A stretch of DNA of 64,000 nt. It comes from an uncultured Tenacibaculum sp. (lineage in GTDB: Bacteria > Bacteroidota > Bacteroidia > Flavobacteriales > Flavobacteriaceae). The notes under the pieces are model-generated. The model was not told the DNA's origin. It ran no database searches and worked only from the letters and a program-made list of their open reading frames with translations. Below are positions 9,292 to 18,598 of the stretch, piece by piece (the first letter of the stretch is position 1; every line of letters begins with the position of its first letter). Position numbers and translations under genes: made by a program. The stretch covers positions 310,001 to 374,000 of the forward strand of contig NZ_CANLTU010000003.1 in NCBI RefSeq assembly GCF_947494125.1. The letters are read 5' to 3'.

Positions 9292-9299
9292 TAATTTTG
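9292..9299 (+). promoter_or_regulatory. Candidate -7 element of the GH3 beta-glucosidase gene
   Basis: TAATTTTG matches TAnnTTTG and lies 46 bp upstream of the ATG at 9346. No TTG is found at the expected -33 distance, which would fit a promoter needing an activator. Confidence 0.4.
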
Positions 9300-9345
9300 C
9301 ATACTATAAACATTCGTTTAAAACATAATTCCACAAGTTAACAAT

Positions 9346-11643
9346 ATGAAAAAAATTATTATTCCAATAGTAATCCTAAGCTCATTAATCATTCTTGTTG
9401 GATGTTATTCTAAAAATGAACAACATAAGAAAGGTGATATAATGAATACAGAAATTGAAAAGAAAATTGATTCCCTATTAGAAAAAATGACTATTGAAGA
9501 GAAAGTAGGTCAGATGAATCAATATAATGGTTTTTGGGATCTAACTGGGCCAGCACCTAAAGAAGGAAGTGCAGAAACCAAATACAAACATCTTAAAAAT
9601 GGTTGGATTGGTTCAATGCTTAATGTTAGAGGGGTAAAAAACGTTAGGGCTGTACAAAAAATAGCTGTAGAAGAAACAAGGCTAGGTATCCCTTTAATTA
9701 TAGGATTCGATGTAATACATGGATATAAAACACTAAGTCCAATACCTTTAGCCGAAGCTGCTAGTTGGGATTTAGAAGTTATAAAAAAATCGGCGAGCGT
9801 TGCTGCTGCTGAAGCATCATCTGCTGGTATAAATTGGACTTTTGGTCCTATGGTAGATATTTCTAGAGATCCTAGATGGGGTCGCGTTATGGAAGGTGCA
9901 GGTGAAGATCCATATTTAGGAAGTAAAATAGCTGTTGCTAGAGTTGAAGGTTTCCAAGGTAAAGACTTAAAATCTCCACACACCATAGCTGCTTGTGCGA
10001 AACACTTTGCTGCTTACGGTTTTTCTGAAGCTGGTAAAGAATATAACACTGTTGACATTGGTACCTCAACCTTACACAATATTGTTCTTCCTCCATTTAA
10101 AGCTGCTGTAGATGCGGGTGTTAGAACCCTTATGAACTCTTTTAATGAATTAAATGGTGTACCTGTTACAGGTAGCAGTTACTTACAAAGAGATATTTTA
10201 AAAAATGGATGGGGATTTAATGGGTTTGTAGTATCTGATTGGGCTTCTATTAATGAAATGATTAACTGGGGGCATGCTAAAAACAAAAAAGAAGCTGCAG
10301 AAATTGCTGTTACTGCTGGTTCTGATATGGATATGGAAGGATACGTCTATGTAAAAGAATTAGCTAAACTTGTTAAAGATGGAAAAGTTAAAGAATCTTT
10401 GATTGACGACGCTGCTAGAAGAATTTTAAGAGTTAAATTCGAATTAGGATTATTTGATGACCCCTATAAATATTGCAACGAAGAAAACGAAAAAAACACA
10501 CTATACAATCCGAAGTATCAAGAAGCTGTTTTAGATGTAGCTAAAAAATCTATTGTTTTACTAAAAAACGAAAACAACTTATTACCTTTAAAGAAAAGCG
10601 GTCAAAAAATTGCTCTTATAGGCTCTCTTGCTAATGACAACAATAGCCCTTTAGGTAGCTGGCGTATTGCTTCTGATGACAATACATCTATTTCTGTGCT
10701 TGAAGGAATGAAAAAATACGAAGACAACACATTAAACTACAGTAAGGGTGTCAATTTAACCACTGATAAAACATCTTTCACTAGTGAAGTTAAAATTAAC
10801 TATACAGATAAAAGTCGTTTTAAAGATGCTATTTCAACTGCTCAAAAATCAGATGTAGTTGTTATGGTACTTGGTGAGCATGGCTTTCAAAGTGGTGAAG
10901 GAAGAAGTAGAAGTGACATCGGTTTACCTGGACTTCAACAAGAATTATTAGAAGAAATATATAAAGTAAATAAAAATATTGTTTTAGTTTTAAACAATGG
11001 TAGACCTCTTGCTATAGAGTGGGCTGCTGAAAATATCCCATCTATTGTTGAGGCATGGCAATTAGGATCTCAAGCTGGAAATGCCATCGCACAAGTTTTG
11101 TATGGTGATTACAATCCTAGCGGAAAACTTCCGATGACCTTTCCTAGAAACGTTGGACAGATTCCTATTTACTACAATTATAAAAATACAGGAAGACCTG
11201 TAGATAAAGATAGTAATGTATTTTGGTCTCACTATACTGATGTTAAAAATACGCCTCTATATCCTTTTGGACATGGTTTAAGCTACACAGCTTTTAAGTA
11301 TTCAAACTTTAAAATTAATAATCAATCATTATCATTAAACGATTCTATTAAAGCTTCTGTTAACGTTACTAATACTGGAAAATATGATGGTAAAGAAGTT
11401 GTACAACTATATATACGTGATATGGTAGGTAGCATTACACGACCTGTAAGAGAATTAAAAGGGTTTGAATTGGTTGATTTAAAAGTTGGAGAAACCAAAA
11501 CCGTAGAATTCATACTTAACAAAAACAGTCTTGGCTTTTATAATAATGATGGTAAATTTATTACAGAACCTGGAGACTTTAAAATTTTCATTGGAGGTAG
11601 TTCCACAACTACTATTGAAGGACAGTTTGAATTAGTTCCTTAA
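9346..11643 (+). CDS. bglX: Glycoside hydrolase family 3 beta-glucosidase, lipoprotein (BglX-like)
   Basis: This 765-residue enzyme has a lipobox at Cys20 (LIILVGC), so it is membrane-anchored, probably on the periplasmic side. The GH3 N-terminal barrel covers about residues 40-375 and carries the nucleophile in GFVVSDWASI (Asp298). The second alpha/beta domain follows (KSIVLLKNENNLLPLKK; VVMVLGEHGFQSGEG), then a fibronectin-III-like C-terminal domain from about 675. BglX-type enzymes remove non-reducing-end glucose from beta-glucosides. Next to SusC/SusD it would finish oligosaccharides brought through the outer membrane before uptake by the symporter. A bidirectional terminator follows it. 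Beta-xylosidase activity is also possible in this family. Confidence 0.92.
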   Translation: MKKIIIPIVILSSLIILVGCYSKNEQHKKGDIMNTEIEKKIDSLLEKMTIEEKVGQMNQYNGFWDLTGPAPKEGSAETKYKHLKNGWIGSMLNVRGVKNVRAVQKIAVEETRLGIPLIIGFDVIHGYKTLSPIPLAEAASWDLEVIKKSASVAAAEASSAGINWTFGPMVDISRDPRWGRVMEGAGEDPYLGSKIAVARVEGFQGKDLKSPHTIAACAKHFAAYGFSEAGKEYNTVDIGTSTLHNIVLPPFKAAVDAGVRTLMNSFNELNGVPVTGSSYLQRDILKNGWGFNGFVVSDWASINEMINWGHAKNKKEAAEIAVTAGSDMDMEGYVYVKELAKLVKDGKVKESLIDDAARRILRVKFELGLFDDPYKYCNEENEKNTLYNPKYQEAVLDVAKKSIVLLKNENNLLPLKKSGQKIALIGSLANDNNSPLGSWRIASDDNTSISVLEGMKKYEDNTLNYSKGVNLTTDKTSFTSEVKINYTDKSRFKDAISTAQKSDVVVMVLGEHGFQSGEGRSRSDIGLPGLQQELLEEIYKVNKNIVLVLNNGRPLAIEWAAENIPSIVEAWQLGSQAGNAIAQVLYGDYNPSGKLPMTFPRNVGQIPIYYNYKNTGRPVDKDSNVFWSHYTDVKNTPLYPFGHGLSYTAFKYSNFKINNQSLSLNDSIKASVNVTNTGKYDGKEVVQLYIRDMVGSITRPVRELKGFELVDLKVGETKTVEFILNKNSLGFYNNDGKFITEPGDFKIFIGGSSTTTIEGQFELVP

Positions 11644-11646
11644 TAG

Positions 11647-11677
11647 AAAAGCCTGCATAATATGCAGGCTTTTTTTA
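11647..11677 (+). terminator. Bidirectional intrinsic terminator
   Basis: Nine-base arms AGCCTGCAT/ATGCAGGCT (11650-11670) are flanked by A's on the left and a T-run on the right. It lies between the convergent GH3 and CBS-domain synthase genes and can serve both strands. Confidence 0.9.
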
Positions 11678-11694
11678 TTGTACTTTTATAAGTA

Positions 11695-13056
11695 TTAACC
11701 TATAGCACTTATAACATCATATTTAGTAATAATATGGTGCTTACCATTTTCTAGCGCTACTAATACTGCTTGATTTTCTTTAGAAATTAACTTAGATACT
11801 TCATCTATAGATGCATTTAATTTAACCTCAGCATACTTAGCTCCCATAACTTCTTTAATTGGCTTATCTGCTATGTTTTTATCTTCTAAGTAACTACGTA
11901 ACAACGCTGACTCATCTACAGAACCTACAAAACCATTAGCATCTCTTACAGGAATTTGTGAAATTTTAAAATCACGCATTCTTTCAATTGCATGTGAAAC
12001 CAATTCTTCTGTTTGCACTGTTATAAGTGGCTTATCTATATGTGATTTAATTAAATCTTCTGCTGTTGTTACTTCTTCTTCCAAGAAACCTCTATCACGC
12101 ATCCAATCGTCATTAAACATTTTACCTACATATCTACTACCGTGATCATGAAATAAAACAACAATTACATCTTCCTTCTTAAACTCGTCTTTTAACTGTA
12201 ATAATCCTTTTATAGCCGAACCTGCAGAGTTTCCAACAAAAATACCTTCTTCTTTCGCTATTTTTCTAGTGTAAACAGCTGCATCTTTATCTGTTACTTT
12301 CGTAAACCCGTCTATTAAAGAGAAATCTACATTCTTTGGTAAAATATCTTCCCCAATTCCTTCTGTGATATATGGGTATATCTCATTTTCATCAAAGACA
12401 CCTGTTTCATGGTATTTTTTAAATACAGATCCATAAGTATCTATTCCCCAAATTTTAATATTTGGATTTTTCTCTTTTAAATATTTTGCTGTTCCTGAAA
12501 TTGTTCCTCCAGTTCCTACTCCAACTACAAAATGAGTTATTTTACCTTCTGTTTGTTCCCAAATCTCTGGTCCTGTTTGCTCATAATGCGCCATTGCATT
12601 TGATGGATTATCATATTGATTCACATACCAAGAATTTGGAGTTTCTTCTCCTAATCTTTTTGATACTGAATAATATGAACGTGGATCGTCTGGCTCTACA
12701 TTTGTTGGACATACAATTACCTCAGCTCCTACTGCACGTAAAATATCCATTTTTTCTTTTGATTGCTTGTCTGAAATTACAAAAATACATTTGTATCCTT
12801 TTATAATTGCAGCTAAAGCTAATCCCATTCCAGTGTTTCCTGAAGTTCCCTCTATAATAGTACCCCCTGGTTTTAAACGACCATCTGCTTCTGCATCTTC
12901 AATCATTTTTAACGCCATTCTATCTTTTATAGAATTCCCTGGGTTAAACGTTTCTACCTTAGCTAACACTAAAGCATCAATCTCTTTTGTTACTGAATTT
13001 AATTGAACTAAAGGTGTATTACCTATAGTCTCTAATATATTTTTTGCGTATTTCAT
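11695..13056 (-). CDS. PLP-dependent cystathionine beta-synthase/cysteine synthase with tandem CBS domains
   Basis: The 453-residue protein has a fold-type II PLP catalytic domain with the Schiff-base lysine in NPGNSIKDRM (Lys44), the substrate loop EGTSGNTGMG and the PLP-phosphate loop [10 protein letters not shown]. It ends in a pair of CBS domains (about residues 335-453; LITVQTEELVSHAIERM and IKEVMGAKYAEV). It joins serine or O-acetylserine with homocysteine or sulfide. CBS modules usually regulate through adenosyl ligands. The architecture resembles eukaryotic CBS without the heme domain. A shorter paralogue without CBS domains lies at 23008-24006. The gene follows the permease gene on the same strand with a 22-bp gap, so they may be co-transcribed. 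Confidence 0.88.
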   Translation of the reverse strand: MKYAKNILETIGNTPLVQLNSVTKEIDALVLAKVETFNPGNSIKDRMALKMIEDAEADGRLKPGGTIIEGTSGNTGMGLALAAIIKGYKCIFVISDKQSKEKMDILRAVGAEVIVCPTNVEPDDPRSYYSVSKRLGEETPNSWYVNQYDNPSNAMAHYEQTGPEIWEQTEGKITHFVVGVGTGGTISGTAKYLKEKNPNIKIWGIDTYGSVFKKYHETGVFDENEIYPYITEGIGEDILPKNVDFSLIDGFTKVTDKDAAVYTRKIAKEEGIFVGNSAGSAIKGLLQLKDEFKKEDVIVVLFHDHGSRYVGKMFNDDWMRDRGFLEEEVTTAEDLIKSHIDKPLITVQTEELVSHAIERMRDFKISQIPVRDANGFVGSVDESALLRSYLEDKNIADKPIKEVMGAKYAEVKLNASIDEVSKLISKENQAVLVALENGKHHIITKYDVISAIG

Positions 13057-13078
13057 CTTCTATAATTATGCTGCAAAT

Positions 13079-14314
13079 TTATGCAAATCGAATGGATTTT
13101 GAAGGGTGTATTTTTGTAACTATATATGAAGGAATTATTAACATAAAAAAACATAATATTAGTGTTCCTATATTTAATAATAAGATTGCCCAAAAACTAA
13201 TTTCTACAGGTACTGAAGACACATGATAAGTTTCAGGATCCAAGCTTATAGGCTTAAAATATTTTTGAATAAACAACAATGATATCCCTATTATATTTCC
13301 CCAGAAAAGCCCTTTCAATATTAAATAGAAAGCATTGTACAAAAATATTTTTCTTATACTCCAATTAACACTTCCTAATGCTTTTAAAATTCCAATCATT
13401 TTTACACGTTCTAATATTAAAACCAATAAAGCGGTTATCATATTTATTCCCGCAATTAGAATCATGATTCCGATAATGAATCGAACATTATTATCAAAAA
13501 GTTTAATCCAATCAAAAATTAGTGGATTACTATCTACAATAGTGCTACTATTTAAAGTTACTCCTACATTACTATAAACTTCATCTCCTTTTTCTTTCAA
13601 TTTATCAAAGTCATCTATTAAAACTTCAAAACCTCCTATTTGATTATCAGCCCAACTGTTAATTCTCTGCACCTCTCTAATGTCACCTATCAACATAGAT
13701 TTATCAAACTGTTCCAACCCTGTATTATATATACCTACAATTACAGGCTTACGTCTTTTATGCTTTAACTTACTTTTTTCAGAGCTAAATAAAGTTTCAA
13801 TAGTATCATTTAATTTAAAATTCAATCTATTGGCTATTGATTCTGATATTAATATTTCTTTATTTCTACTTTGAGTAAAATTAGGTAACCTCCCCTCTTT
13901 TAAATATTCTTTAAAAAAAGAAAAGTCATAATCAGACGACACCCCTTTGAATACAATACCTTCAAAATCGGTTGAAGTTCTTATTATTCCCCCAACATTT
14001 GCAAAAACCTGTACGTTTTTAATTCCTTCTATGTTTTTAAACTTTGGGTAAAAATCTTGATTCTTATCAATAGGAATTGTTGATATATCTGAATTATTAT
14101 TATCGTAATTTACTATTTGAATATGACCTTTAAACCCAGTCATTTTATCCTTAATTTTCTTTTGAAAACCTGAAGCTATTGACACCGCTATTAACATAAT
14201 AGCGATTCCTAAAGTAATGGCAATAGTTGCTATTTTAATTATTGGCGATGATATACTACTTTTATGCTCTTTACCTGCAATAATTCGTTTAGCAATAAAT
14301 AATTCGAAATTCAA
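13079..14314 (-). CDS. ABC transporter permease, LolC/LolE-FtsX type
   Basis: The 411-residue membrane protein has an N-terminal transmembrane helix (ATIAITLGIAIMLIAVSIASGF), a large periplasmic MacB/LolE-like domain (about 50-260), and three C-terminal helices (FIIGIMILIAGINMITALLVLILE, GLFWGNIIGISLLFI, ISFWAILLLNIGTLILCFFMLII). This is the LolC/LolE layout used to extract lipoproteins from the inner membrane. No ATPase gene is adjacent. The start codon is TTG: the reading frame has a stop five codons upstream, no earlier ATG exists, and MNFE at the start fits related flavobacterial proteins as I recall them. Confidence 0.82.
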   Translation of the reverse strand: MNFELFIAKRIIAGKEHKSSISSPIIKIATIAITLGIAIMLIAVSIASGFQKKIKDKMTGFKGHIQIVNYDNNNSDISTIPIDKNQDFYPKFKNIEGIKNVQVFANVGGIIRTSTDFEGIVFKGVSSDYDFSFFKEYLKEGRLPNFTQSRNKEILISESIANRLNFKLNDTIETLFSSEKSKLKHKRRKPVIVGIYNTGLEQFDKSMLIGDIREVQRINSWADNQIGGFEVLIDDFDKLKEKGDEVYSNVGVTLNSSTIVDSNPLIFDWIKLFDNNVRFIIGIMILIAGINMITALLVLILERVKMIGILKALGSVNWSIRKIFLYNAFYLILKGLFWGNIIGISLLFIQKYFKPISLDPETYHVSSVPVEISFWAILLLNIGTLILCFFMLIIPSYIVTKIHPSKSIRFA

Positions 14315-14376
14315 AAGTTGTAATTTTTAAGTAAATTCAAAAGTAATTAATTCTTATTTAAATAATATTATTAAAC

Positions 14377-14961
14377 ATGATTAAAGCTTCTTTTACCGAC
14401 AAAGAATTAGTTACTGATATTTTATACAAGGCTTTTGCTACTATTGAAATAGACAACTCTATAAGTTTTGTTGTTAAACAAGATGCTAAAAGAAATAAAC
14501 GTCTTCGTTTTTTAATGGAATATTTATTTTTAACTTCTTTTGAATTTGGGGATGTTTTTATTACTAACAACAAGAAAGCCTGTCTTCTTATAAATTATCC
14601 TCATTTACAAAAAGTAACTTTAAAAAACTGCTATTGGAAACTTTTATTAATTATTAAAACTATTGGCTTCAATAATGTTTTAAAAGTACTCAAAAGAGAA
14701 CGTGAGTTAAATAAACATTCTATAACCACTCCCCATATTCATCCTATTATTATGGGTGTTTCCAAGGAATATCAAAATAAAGGCATTGGTGTTCGATTAA
14801 TTAAAGAAGTAATTTTACATTTTAAAAACAATAAACTTCCTTGTATTATAGAAACTACCTCTAAAGAAAATTTGAAGCTTTATAAAAAGTTTGGCTTTAA
14901 AATTGTTAGAGAAACTCATAGTTTAAATTACCCGTTGTTTTTCTTACGAAAAGACTTTTAA
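14377..14961 (+). CDS. GNAT family N-acetyltransferase
   Basis: The 194-residue protein carries the acetyl-CoA binding motif A as MGVSKEYQNKGIGVRLIKEV near residues 124-143, matching Q/R-x-x-G-x-G/A, followed by ETTSKENLKLYKKFGFKIV, the usual beta5-alpha4 region of GNAT enzymes. The acyl acceptor is unknown. The N-terminal half (residues 20-110) is rich in Lys, Leu and Phe and not recognised. It is divergent from the permease gene and 33 bp ahead of the NamZ-like gene, so it may be the first gene of a short operon. Confidence 0.82.
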   Translation: MIKASFTDKELVTDILYKAFATIEIDNSISFVVKQDAKRNKRLRFLMEYLFLTSFEFGDVFITNNKKACLLINYPHLQKVTLKNCYWKLLLIIKTIGFNNVLKVLKRERELNKHSITTPHIHPIIMGVSKEYQNKGIGVRLIKEVILHFKNNKLPCIIETTSKENLKLYKKFGFKIVRETHSLNYPLFFLRKDF

Positions 14962-14994
14962 GTAGTAACTTTAACTTTTTAAATTTATACCTAA

Positions 14995-16245
14995 ATGAAA
15001 AGTACTTTTAACCACCTTTTTATATTCTTTGTTTTTATTAATTTTCAATTTACATCTTGTGCACAACAGCAAAAATCAACTGTAAAGAAAACTGTAAAAG
15101 AGATTCAACAATTAAAAACTGGTGCAGATAGGATTAATTTATACTTATCTAAATTAAAAGGAAAGAATATTGCTATTGTTGCCAATCAAACATCAGTTTT
15201 GGAGGTTTTGCAACGAGCTGAAGTAGCTCCTAATGTAATGGGTGCAAAATTAGTACAGTTTCATTTAGTTGATTACCTAAATGATTACAATGGAATTAAC
15301 GTTAAAAAAGTATTTTCTCCTGAACATGGTTTTCGCGGTAAAGAAGATGCTGCTGCACATGTTAACGATGAGACTGATATCAAAACCGGATTACCAATTC
15401 TTTCGTTACATGGAAAAAGTAAAAAGCCATCGCAAGAACAATTAAAAGGAGTTGATGCTGTTGTTTTTGACATCCAAGATGTTGGAGTTCGTTTTTACAC
15501 CTATATTTCAACATTGCATCATGTAATGGAAGCCTGCGCTGAAGCTGATATTCCTGTAATACTTTTAGACAGACCAAACCCTAATGGGCATTATATAGAT
15601 GGGCCTATTTTAGAAACTAAACATAGTAGTTTTGTTGGAAAACACCCTGTTCCTGTTGTATACGGAATGACTATTGGTGAATATGGACAAATGATTAATG
15701 GTGAAAAATGGTTAAAAAATGGAATTCAATGCGATTTAACTGTTATTCCTTTAGAAAACTACACACATGATTACCAATATAGCTTGCCTATAAAACCTTC
15801 TCCTAATTTACCTAACGATAAATCGATTAACTTATATCCTAGCTTAGGTTTTTTTGAAGGAACTACAATTAATGCTGGTAGAGGAACCAATATTCAATTT
15901 CAAATTTATGGTGCTCCGTTTTTTAAGCAATCATCATTTAGCTACACTCCAAAGTCTAACGAAGGTGCTAAATACCCTAAATATAAAAACAAATTGTGCT
16001 ATGGAAAAGATCTTAGAGAAGTCGAGTATCTTAGTGCAATTAATCTAGAATGGCTGATTGACGCTTATAAACAAACACCTAAAAAAGAAACTTTTTTTGG
16101 AAAAACTTTTACCATTCATGCTGGTACTGAAAAACTACAACAACAAATAGAACAAGGTATTTCTGGAAAAGAAATTAAAAACTCTTGGATAAAAGGACTT
16201 AATGAATTTAAAAATATTAGAAAGAAGTATTTAATCTACAAATAA
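14995..16245 (+). CDS. DUF1343 lipoprotein, NamZ-like exo-beta-N-acetylmuramidase (GH171)
   Basis: The 416-residue lipoprotein has its lipobox at Cys22 (FTSCAQQQK). The body matches DUF1343: KNIAIVANQTSV, VFSPEHGFRGKEDAAAHV, LPILSLHGKSKKP, VFDIQDVGVRFYTYISTL, LLDRPNPNG, and YPSLGFFEGTTINAGRGT. NamZ of Tannerella forsythia, from the same family, removes MurNAc from the non-reducing end of peptidoglycan fragments, so a role in cell-wall recycling or scavenging in the periplasm is likely. No other peptidoglycan-recycling gene is adjacent. The family assignment is strong; the exact activity is inferred from NamZ. Confidence 0.85.
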   Translation: MKSTFNHLFIFFVFINFQFTSCAQQQKSTVKKTVKEIQQLKTGADRINLYLSKLKGKNIAIVANQTSVLEVLQRAEVAPNVMGAKLVQFHLVDYLNDYNGINVKKVFSPEHGFRGKEDAAAHVNDETDIKTGLPILSLHGKSKKPSQEQLKGVDAVVFDIQDVGVRFYTYISTLHHVMEACAEADIPVILLDRPNPNGHYIDGPILETKHSSFVGKHPVPVVYGMTIGEYGQMINGEKWLKNGIQCDLTVIPLENYTHDYQYSLPIKPSPNLPNDKSINLYPSLGFFEGTTINAGRGTNIQFQIYGAPFFKQSSFSYTPKSNEGAKYPKYKNKLCYGKDLREVEYLSAINLEWLIDAYKQTPKKETFFGKTFTIHAGTEKLQQQIEQGISGKEIKNSWIKGLNEFKNIRKKYLIYK

Positions 16246-16292
16246 TTTAATCATGTTAATATATACCTTATACTATTAGTTTAAAGGTTCTT

Positions 16293-17066
16293 TTACTCTT
16301 CTTCAGTTAAAGGAATTTCTAAATTAGAAATTTCACTTTCTTTTACATATTCAGCATCAGAAACCTTACTTGCTCTAGCATTTACCACAGAATTATATTG
16401 ACTGGTAAGCTCATTGATCTCTGTAATTATTTTTCCATAAGCTTTATTATCACTTAGTGTATTATGAGCTTCAAGGTGATTTAACAACTTTCTATAGACT
16501 TTACTTACTCCTGCTCGCAAATCGGTAACGCTAACAGAATTATTATTTGCTGCAGACTCCTCTACTCTTTTCAAATACTTTTGTATAAAATTGTTATTAA
16601 CCTTTCTTAAATTCTCAATCCATCCTTCTAATTTTAATACTGCTACAGCTTCAGATAATTTAGAATTATTTATAAGTTCATCTAAAAAACTATTGATAAT
16701 AACCGATTTTTCTTGGTAACTTTTACGAATCACTTGGCTACCATAAATCTGCATAATTCTTAAAATCTCTTGTCCAGAGGTAGAAATCTCTCTATCGTAA
16801 TGATAGCTATAACCACTTACTACTCTTTTTATACCAATAAAAGCTTTATCTCTATACTCATTATAAACCTTCATATTTTTAGTTAAAGCACTTCCTTTTG
16901 CTTGCGAGTAAGCATTATCAATTTCTTCAATTAAAGCAAACAACCTATCTCTAGGCTGTTTTAACAATAAAGTATTTACATCTTCTTTATTTACCAATTT
17001 TACAACATCTTTCATGTATTGCAAATACGCTGCATTACGATAACGATTCAAATACGGGCTAACCAT
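16293..17066 (-). CDS. DUF6261-like helical protein
   Basis: The 257-residue protein has no signal peptide or membrane segment and appears almost wholly alpha-helical. Recognisable stretches are SPYLNRYRNAAYLQYMKDVV at the start, and DKAFIGIKRVVSGYSYHYD and ILRIMQIYGSQVIRKSYQE in the middle. The pattern agrees with DUF6261, a family of Bacteroidota proteins of unknown function, as far as I can recall it. It ends in a charged tail rich in Glu. It is a single gene convergent with the NamZ-like gene, and the long non-coding stretch before the accessory island begins at its 5' side. Confidence 0.65.
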   Translation of the reverse strand: MVSPYLNRYRNAAYLQYMKDVVKLVNKEDVNTLLLKQPRDRLFALIEEIDNAYSQAKGSALTKNMKVYNEYRDKAFIGIKRVVSGYSYHYDREISTSGQEILRIMQIYGSQVIRKSYQEKSVIINSFLDELINNSKLSEAVAVLKLEGWIENLRKVNNNFIQKYLKRVEESAANNNSVSVTDLRAGVSKVYRKLLNHLEAHNTLSDNKAYGKIITEINELTSQYNSVVNARASKVSDAEYVKESEISNLEIPLTEEE

Positions 17067-17445
17067 AATTCAATGTTTTTAAATTTATAAAAATGTATGT
17101 AAGGAAGTATAGCAACTATCTTTATAACTAACCTAAAGATAAAAAATAATACTTAAAACACAATTAAATAGCTTCTTGTCTATAAACAAAAACATCAACA
17201 CAATATGTTTTTAAAAACTTTAAGAAAGAAAACATTGACATTCTGTGTTAATAAAAACTTTTATAAAAGAATTTACTAGCATTTCATGTTTGCCAAAACT
17301 TTGACTATTTATTCTATTAGCATTTAATACTTATAAAAACTTTTCACATAGAAGCTATTTACACATCAAGTTTATAAAATATTAATGCTTTTATCCCTAA
17401 AAGTGTACATTAACTAATAGACATAATTACACTACATATTTTACT

Positions 17446-17453
17446 TATATTTG
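17446..17453 (+). promoter_or_regulatory. Candidate -7 element upstream of the accessory island
   Basis: TATATTTG matches TAnnTTTG and points toward the island. It is 188 bp before the DUF1963 start and upstream of the first repeat fragment, so it could be a common promoter for the same-strand genes that follow. The -33 match is weak. Confidence 0.35.
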
Positions 17454-17550
17454 TTTTAAAAAATTGCACGGATTTTATTCCTTTATATTTTATTTATCTA
17501 AGAATTTTAGTTTTATCAGTAATAAATAATATTACTTTTAAATCCTAAAA

Positions 17551-17641
17551 GTTCTGCATAGCCGACCTAATTAGGTATATACAATGAATAAAGTTCCGCA
17601 TATAAATAAGTTGTGTACCATACAAAAACTGAACGTAAAGA
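17551..17641 (+). repeat. Island repeat, copy a (degenerate)
   Basis: This copy shares CATAGCCGA (17557-17565) with copy b (18566-18574). GTTGTGTA at 17610-17617 is the reverse complement of TACACAAC in the left arm of copy b. It abuts the DUF1963 gene start. Between these words sits the palindrome ACCTAATTAGGT. Confidence 0.45.
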
Positions 17642-18472
17642 ATGAGCTTTTGGAAAAAAATATTTAATGGTAAAAAAGACAAATCTAAAACTGAATTGCA
17701 CTTTGACAAATATCGAAAAGAACTAAATGAATTGAATTTAAAATCCATTTCAGATTTAGAAAATTTGGTTAAACCATTAATAAGACAAACAACCAAACTC
17801 GAAATTCAACCTGCATCAAGACCACCTGAAAATTCTCAATTAGAATCTCATTTTGGTGGAAATCCTTACTTCGAAAAAGGTGAGGAATGGCCAAGAGGTA
17901 AAAACGGAAAACATTTGGACTTCATTTTTCAAGTTTTCAACTCACTTGAATTGGAGTTACCTAAAAGCATAGAGTTAGTACAATTCTTCTATGATTGGGA
18001 GGAATTTCCGTGGGATACTAACGATAATGGTTGGTTAGTAAAAACATATAAACAAGTTGATAAAGGAAAAGCTGAATTTATTGCTAAACCAGTAGAAATA
18101 GAAAAATCAAAATTTTGCAAAATAGAATATAAACCGACTCAAACATTACCTGATTGGGAAGGAATTGATTTGTTTGGAAATGATGCGTCTAAATTATCGT
18201 GTGTATTAAATGAAGATGAACCTTGGGATAGTTACGACCAAATTATAACAAAGTTAATTGGAGAACAAGACTATCAAAGTCAACTTGGTGGTTATCCAAA
18301 ATGGGTTCAAGGAGAATCAACGCCAAGAGATAGCAAAGGAAATCCAATGAAACTTTTATTCCAGATTGATTCTGAAGATAATGCTGGAATAATGTGGGGA
18401 GATATTGGATTAATTTATGTCTTCTATGATGAAAAATCAGAGAGAATTGAATTTAATTTACAATGTCACTAA
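17642..18472 (+). CDS. DUF1963 (YwqG-like) family protein
   Basis: The 276-residue cytoplasmic protein has the DUF1963 signature from about residue 55: PASRPPENSQLESHFGGNPY, GEEWPRGKNGKHLDFIFQV, later YQSQLGGYPKWVQGEST, and a C-terminal MKLLFQIDSEDNAGIMWGDI followed by IGLIYVFYDE. DUF1963 proteins such as Bacillus YwqG are a beta-rich fold of unknown biochemical role, often found in accessory regions and near toxin or immunity genes. It is the first gene of the island. Both sides carry members of the island's repeat family, and no functional partner is obvious. Confidence 0.78.
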   Translation: MSFWKKIFNGKKDKSKTELHFDKYRKELNELNLKSISDLENLVKPLIRQTTKLEIQPASRPPENSQLESHFGGNPYFEKGEEWPRGKNGKHLDFIFQVFNSLELELPKSIELVQFFYDWEEFPWDTNDNGWLVKTYKQVDKGKAEFIAKPVEIEKSKFCKIEYKPTQTLPDWEGIDLFGNDASKLSCVLNEDEPWDSYDQIITKLIGEQDYQSQLGGYPKWVQGESTPRDSKGNPMKLLFQIDSEDNAGIMWGDIGLIYVFYDEKSERIEFNLQCH

Positions 18473-18489
18473 ATGAAAACAAAAAATAC

Positions 18490-18588
18490 GTTACACAACA
18501 ATGGCTATAAGTAATTGCTGGTTCTCGCCTACTTTTGAAGTTAAGTGCTAAATCACGCAACTACTCATAGCCGAGAACGTTGTAAAAC
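18490..18588 (+). repeat. Island repeat, copy b: attC-like imperfect inverted repeat
   Basis: The left arm 18490-18518 and right arm 18557-18588 are complementary. The outer block GTTACACAAC pairs with the complement of GTTGTAAAAC (8 of 10). The inner block GGCTATAAGTAATTGC pairs with the complement of GCAACTACTCATAGCC (14 of 16). The two blocks are separated by 3 nt on the left but 6 nt (GAGAAC) on the right. A two-block stem with unequal internal spacers and a roughly 40-nt loop resembles an integron attC hairpin. The core heptamers do not match RYYYAAC/GTTRRRY well, so this is structural resemblance only. Confidence 0.55.
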
Positions 18589-18598
18589 ATTTGAGAAA

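Larger units (their letters stand above)
17067..17641. other. 575-bp region without a gene at the left edge of the accessory island
   Basis: No convincing coding frame lies here. The left two thirds are plain AT-rich DNA with two loosely similar stretches containing taataaaaactttt- and acttataaaaactttt-like words. The right part contains a -7-like element at 17446-17453, a 12-bp palindrome ACCTAATTAGGT at 17565-17576, and pieces of the island's repeat family (CATAGCCGA at 17557-17565 and GTTGTGTA at 17610-17617) directly in front of the DUF1963 gene. Confidence 0.6.

Noticed and set aside
14995..15022. Half operator TACCTAAAT near 14986 as a fourth NarL-type site
   Set aside because: It has only one half-site, with no opposing TAGGTA.
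17584..17667. 27-codon frame starting MNKVPHINKLC just before the DUF1963 gene
   Set aside because: It overlaps the DUF1963 start in another frame and lies inside the repeat. There is no signal or homology, and a leader-peptide role cannot be supported.
18545..18598. N-terminal extension of the 113-residue island protein
   Set aside because: These codons are inside the inverted repeat; the internal ATG at 18599 is the better start.
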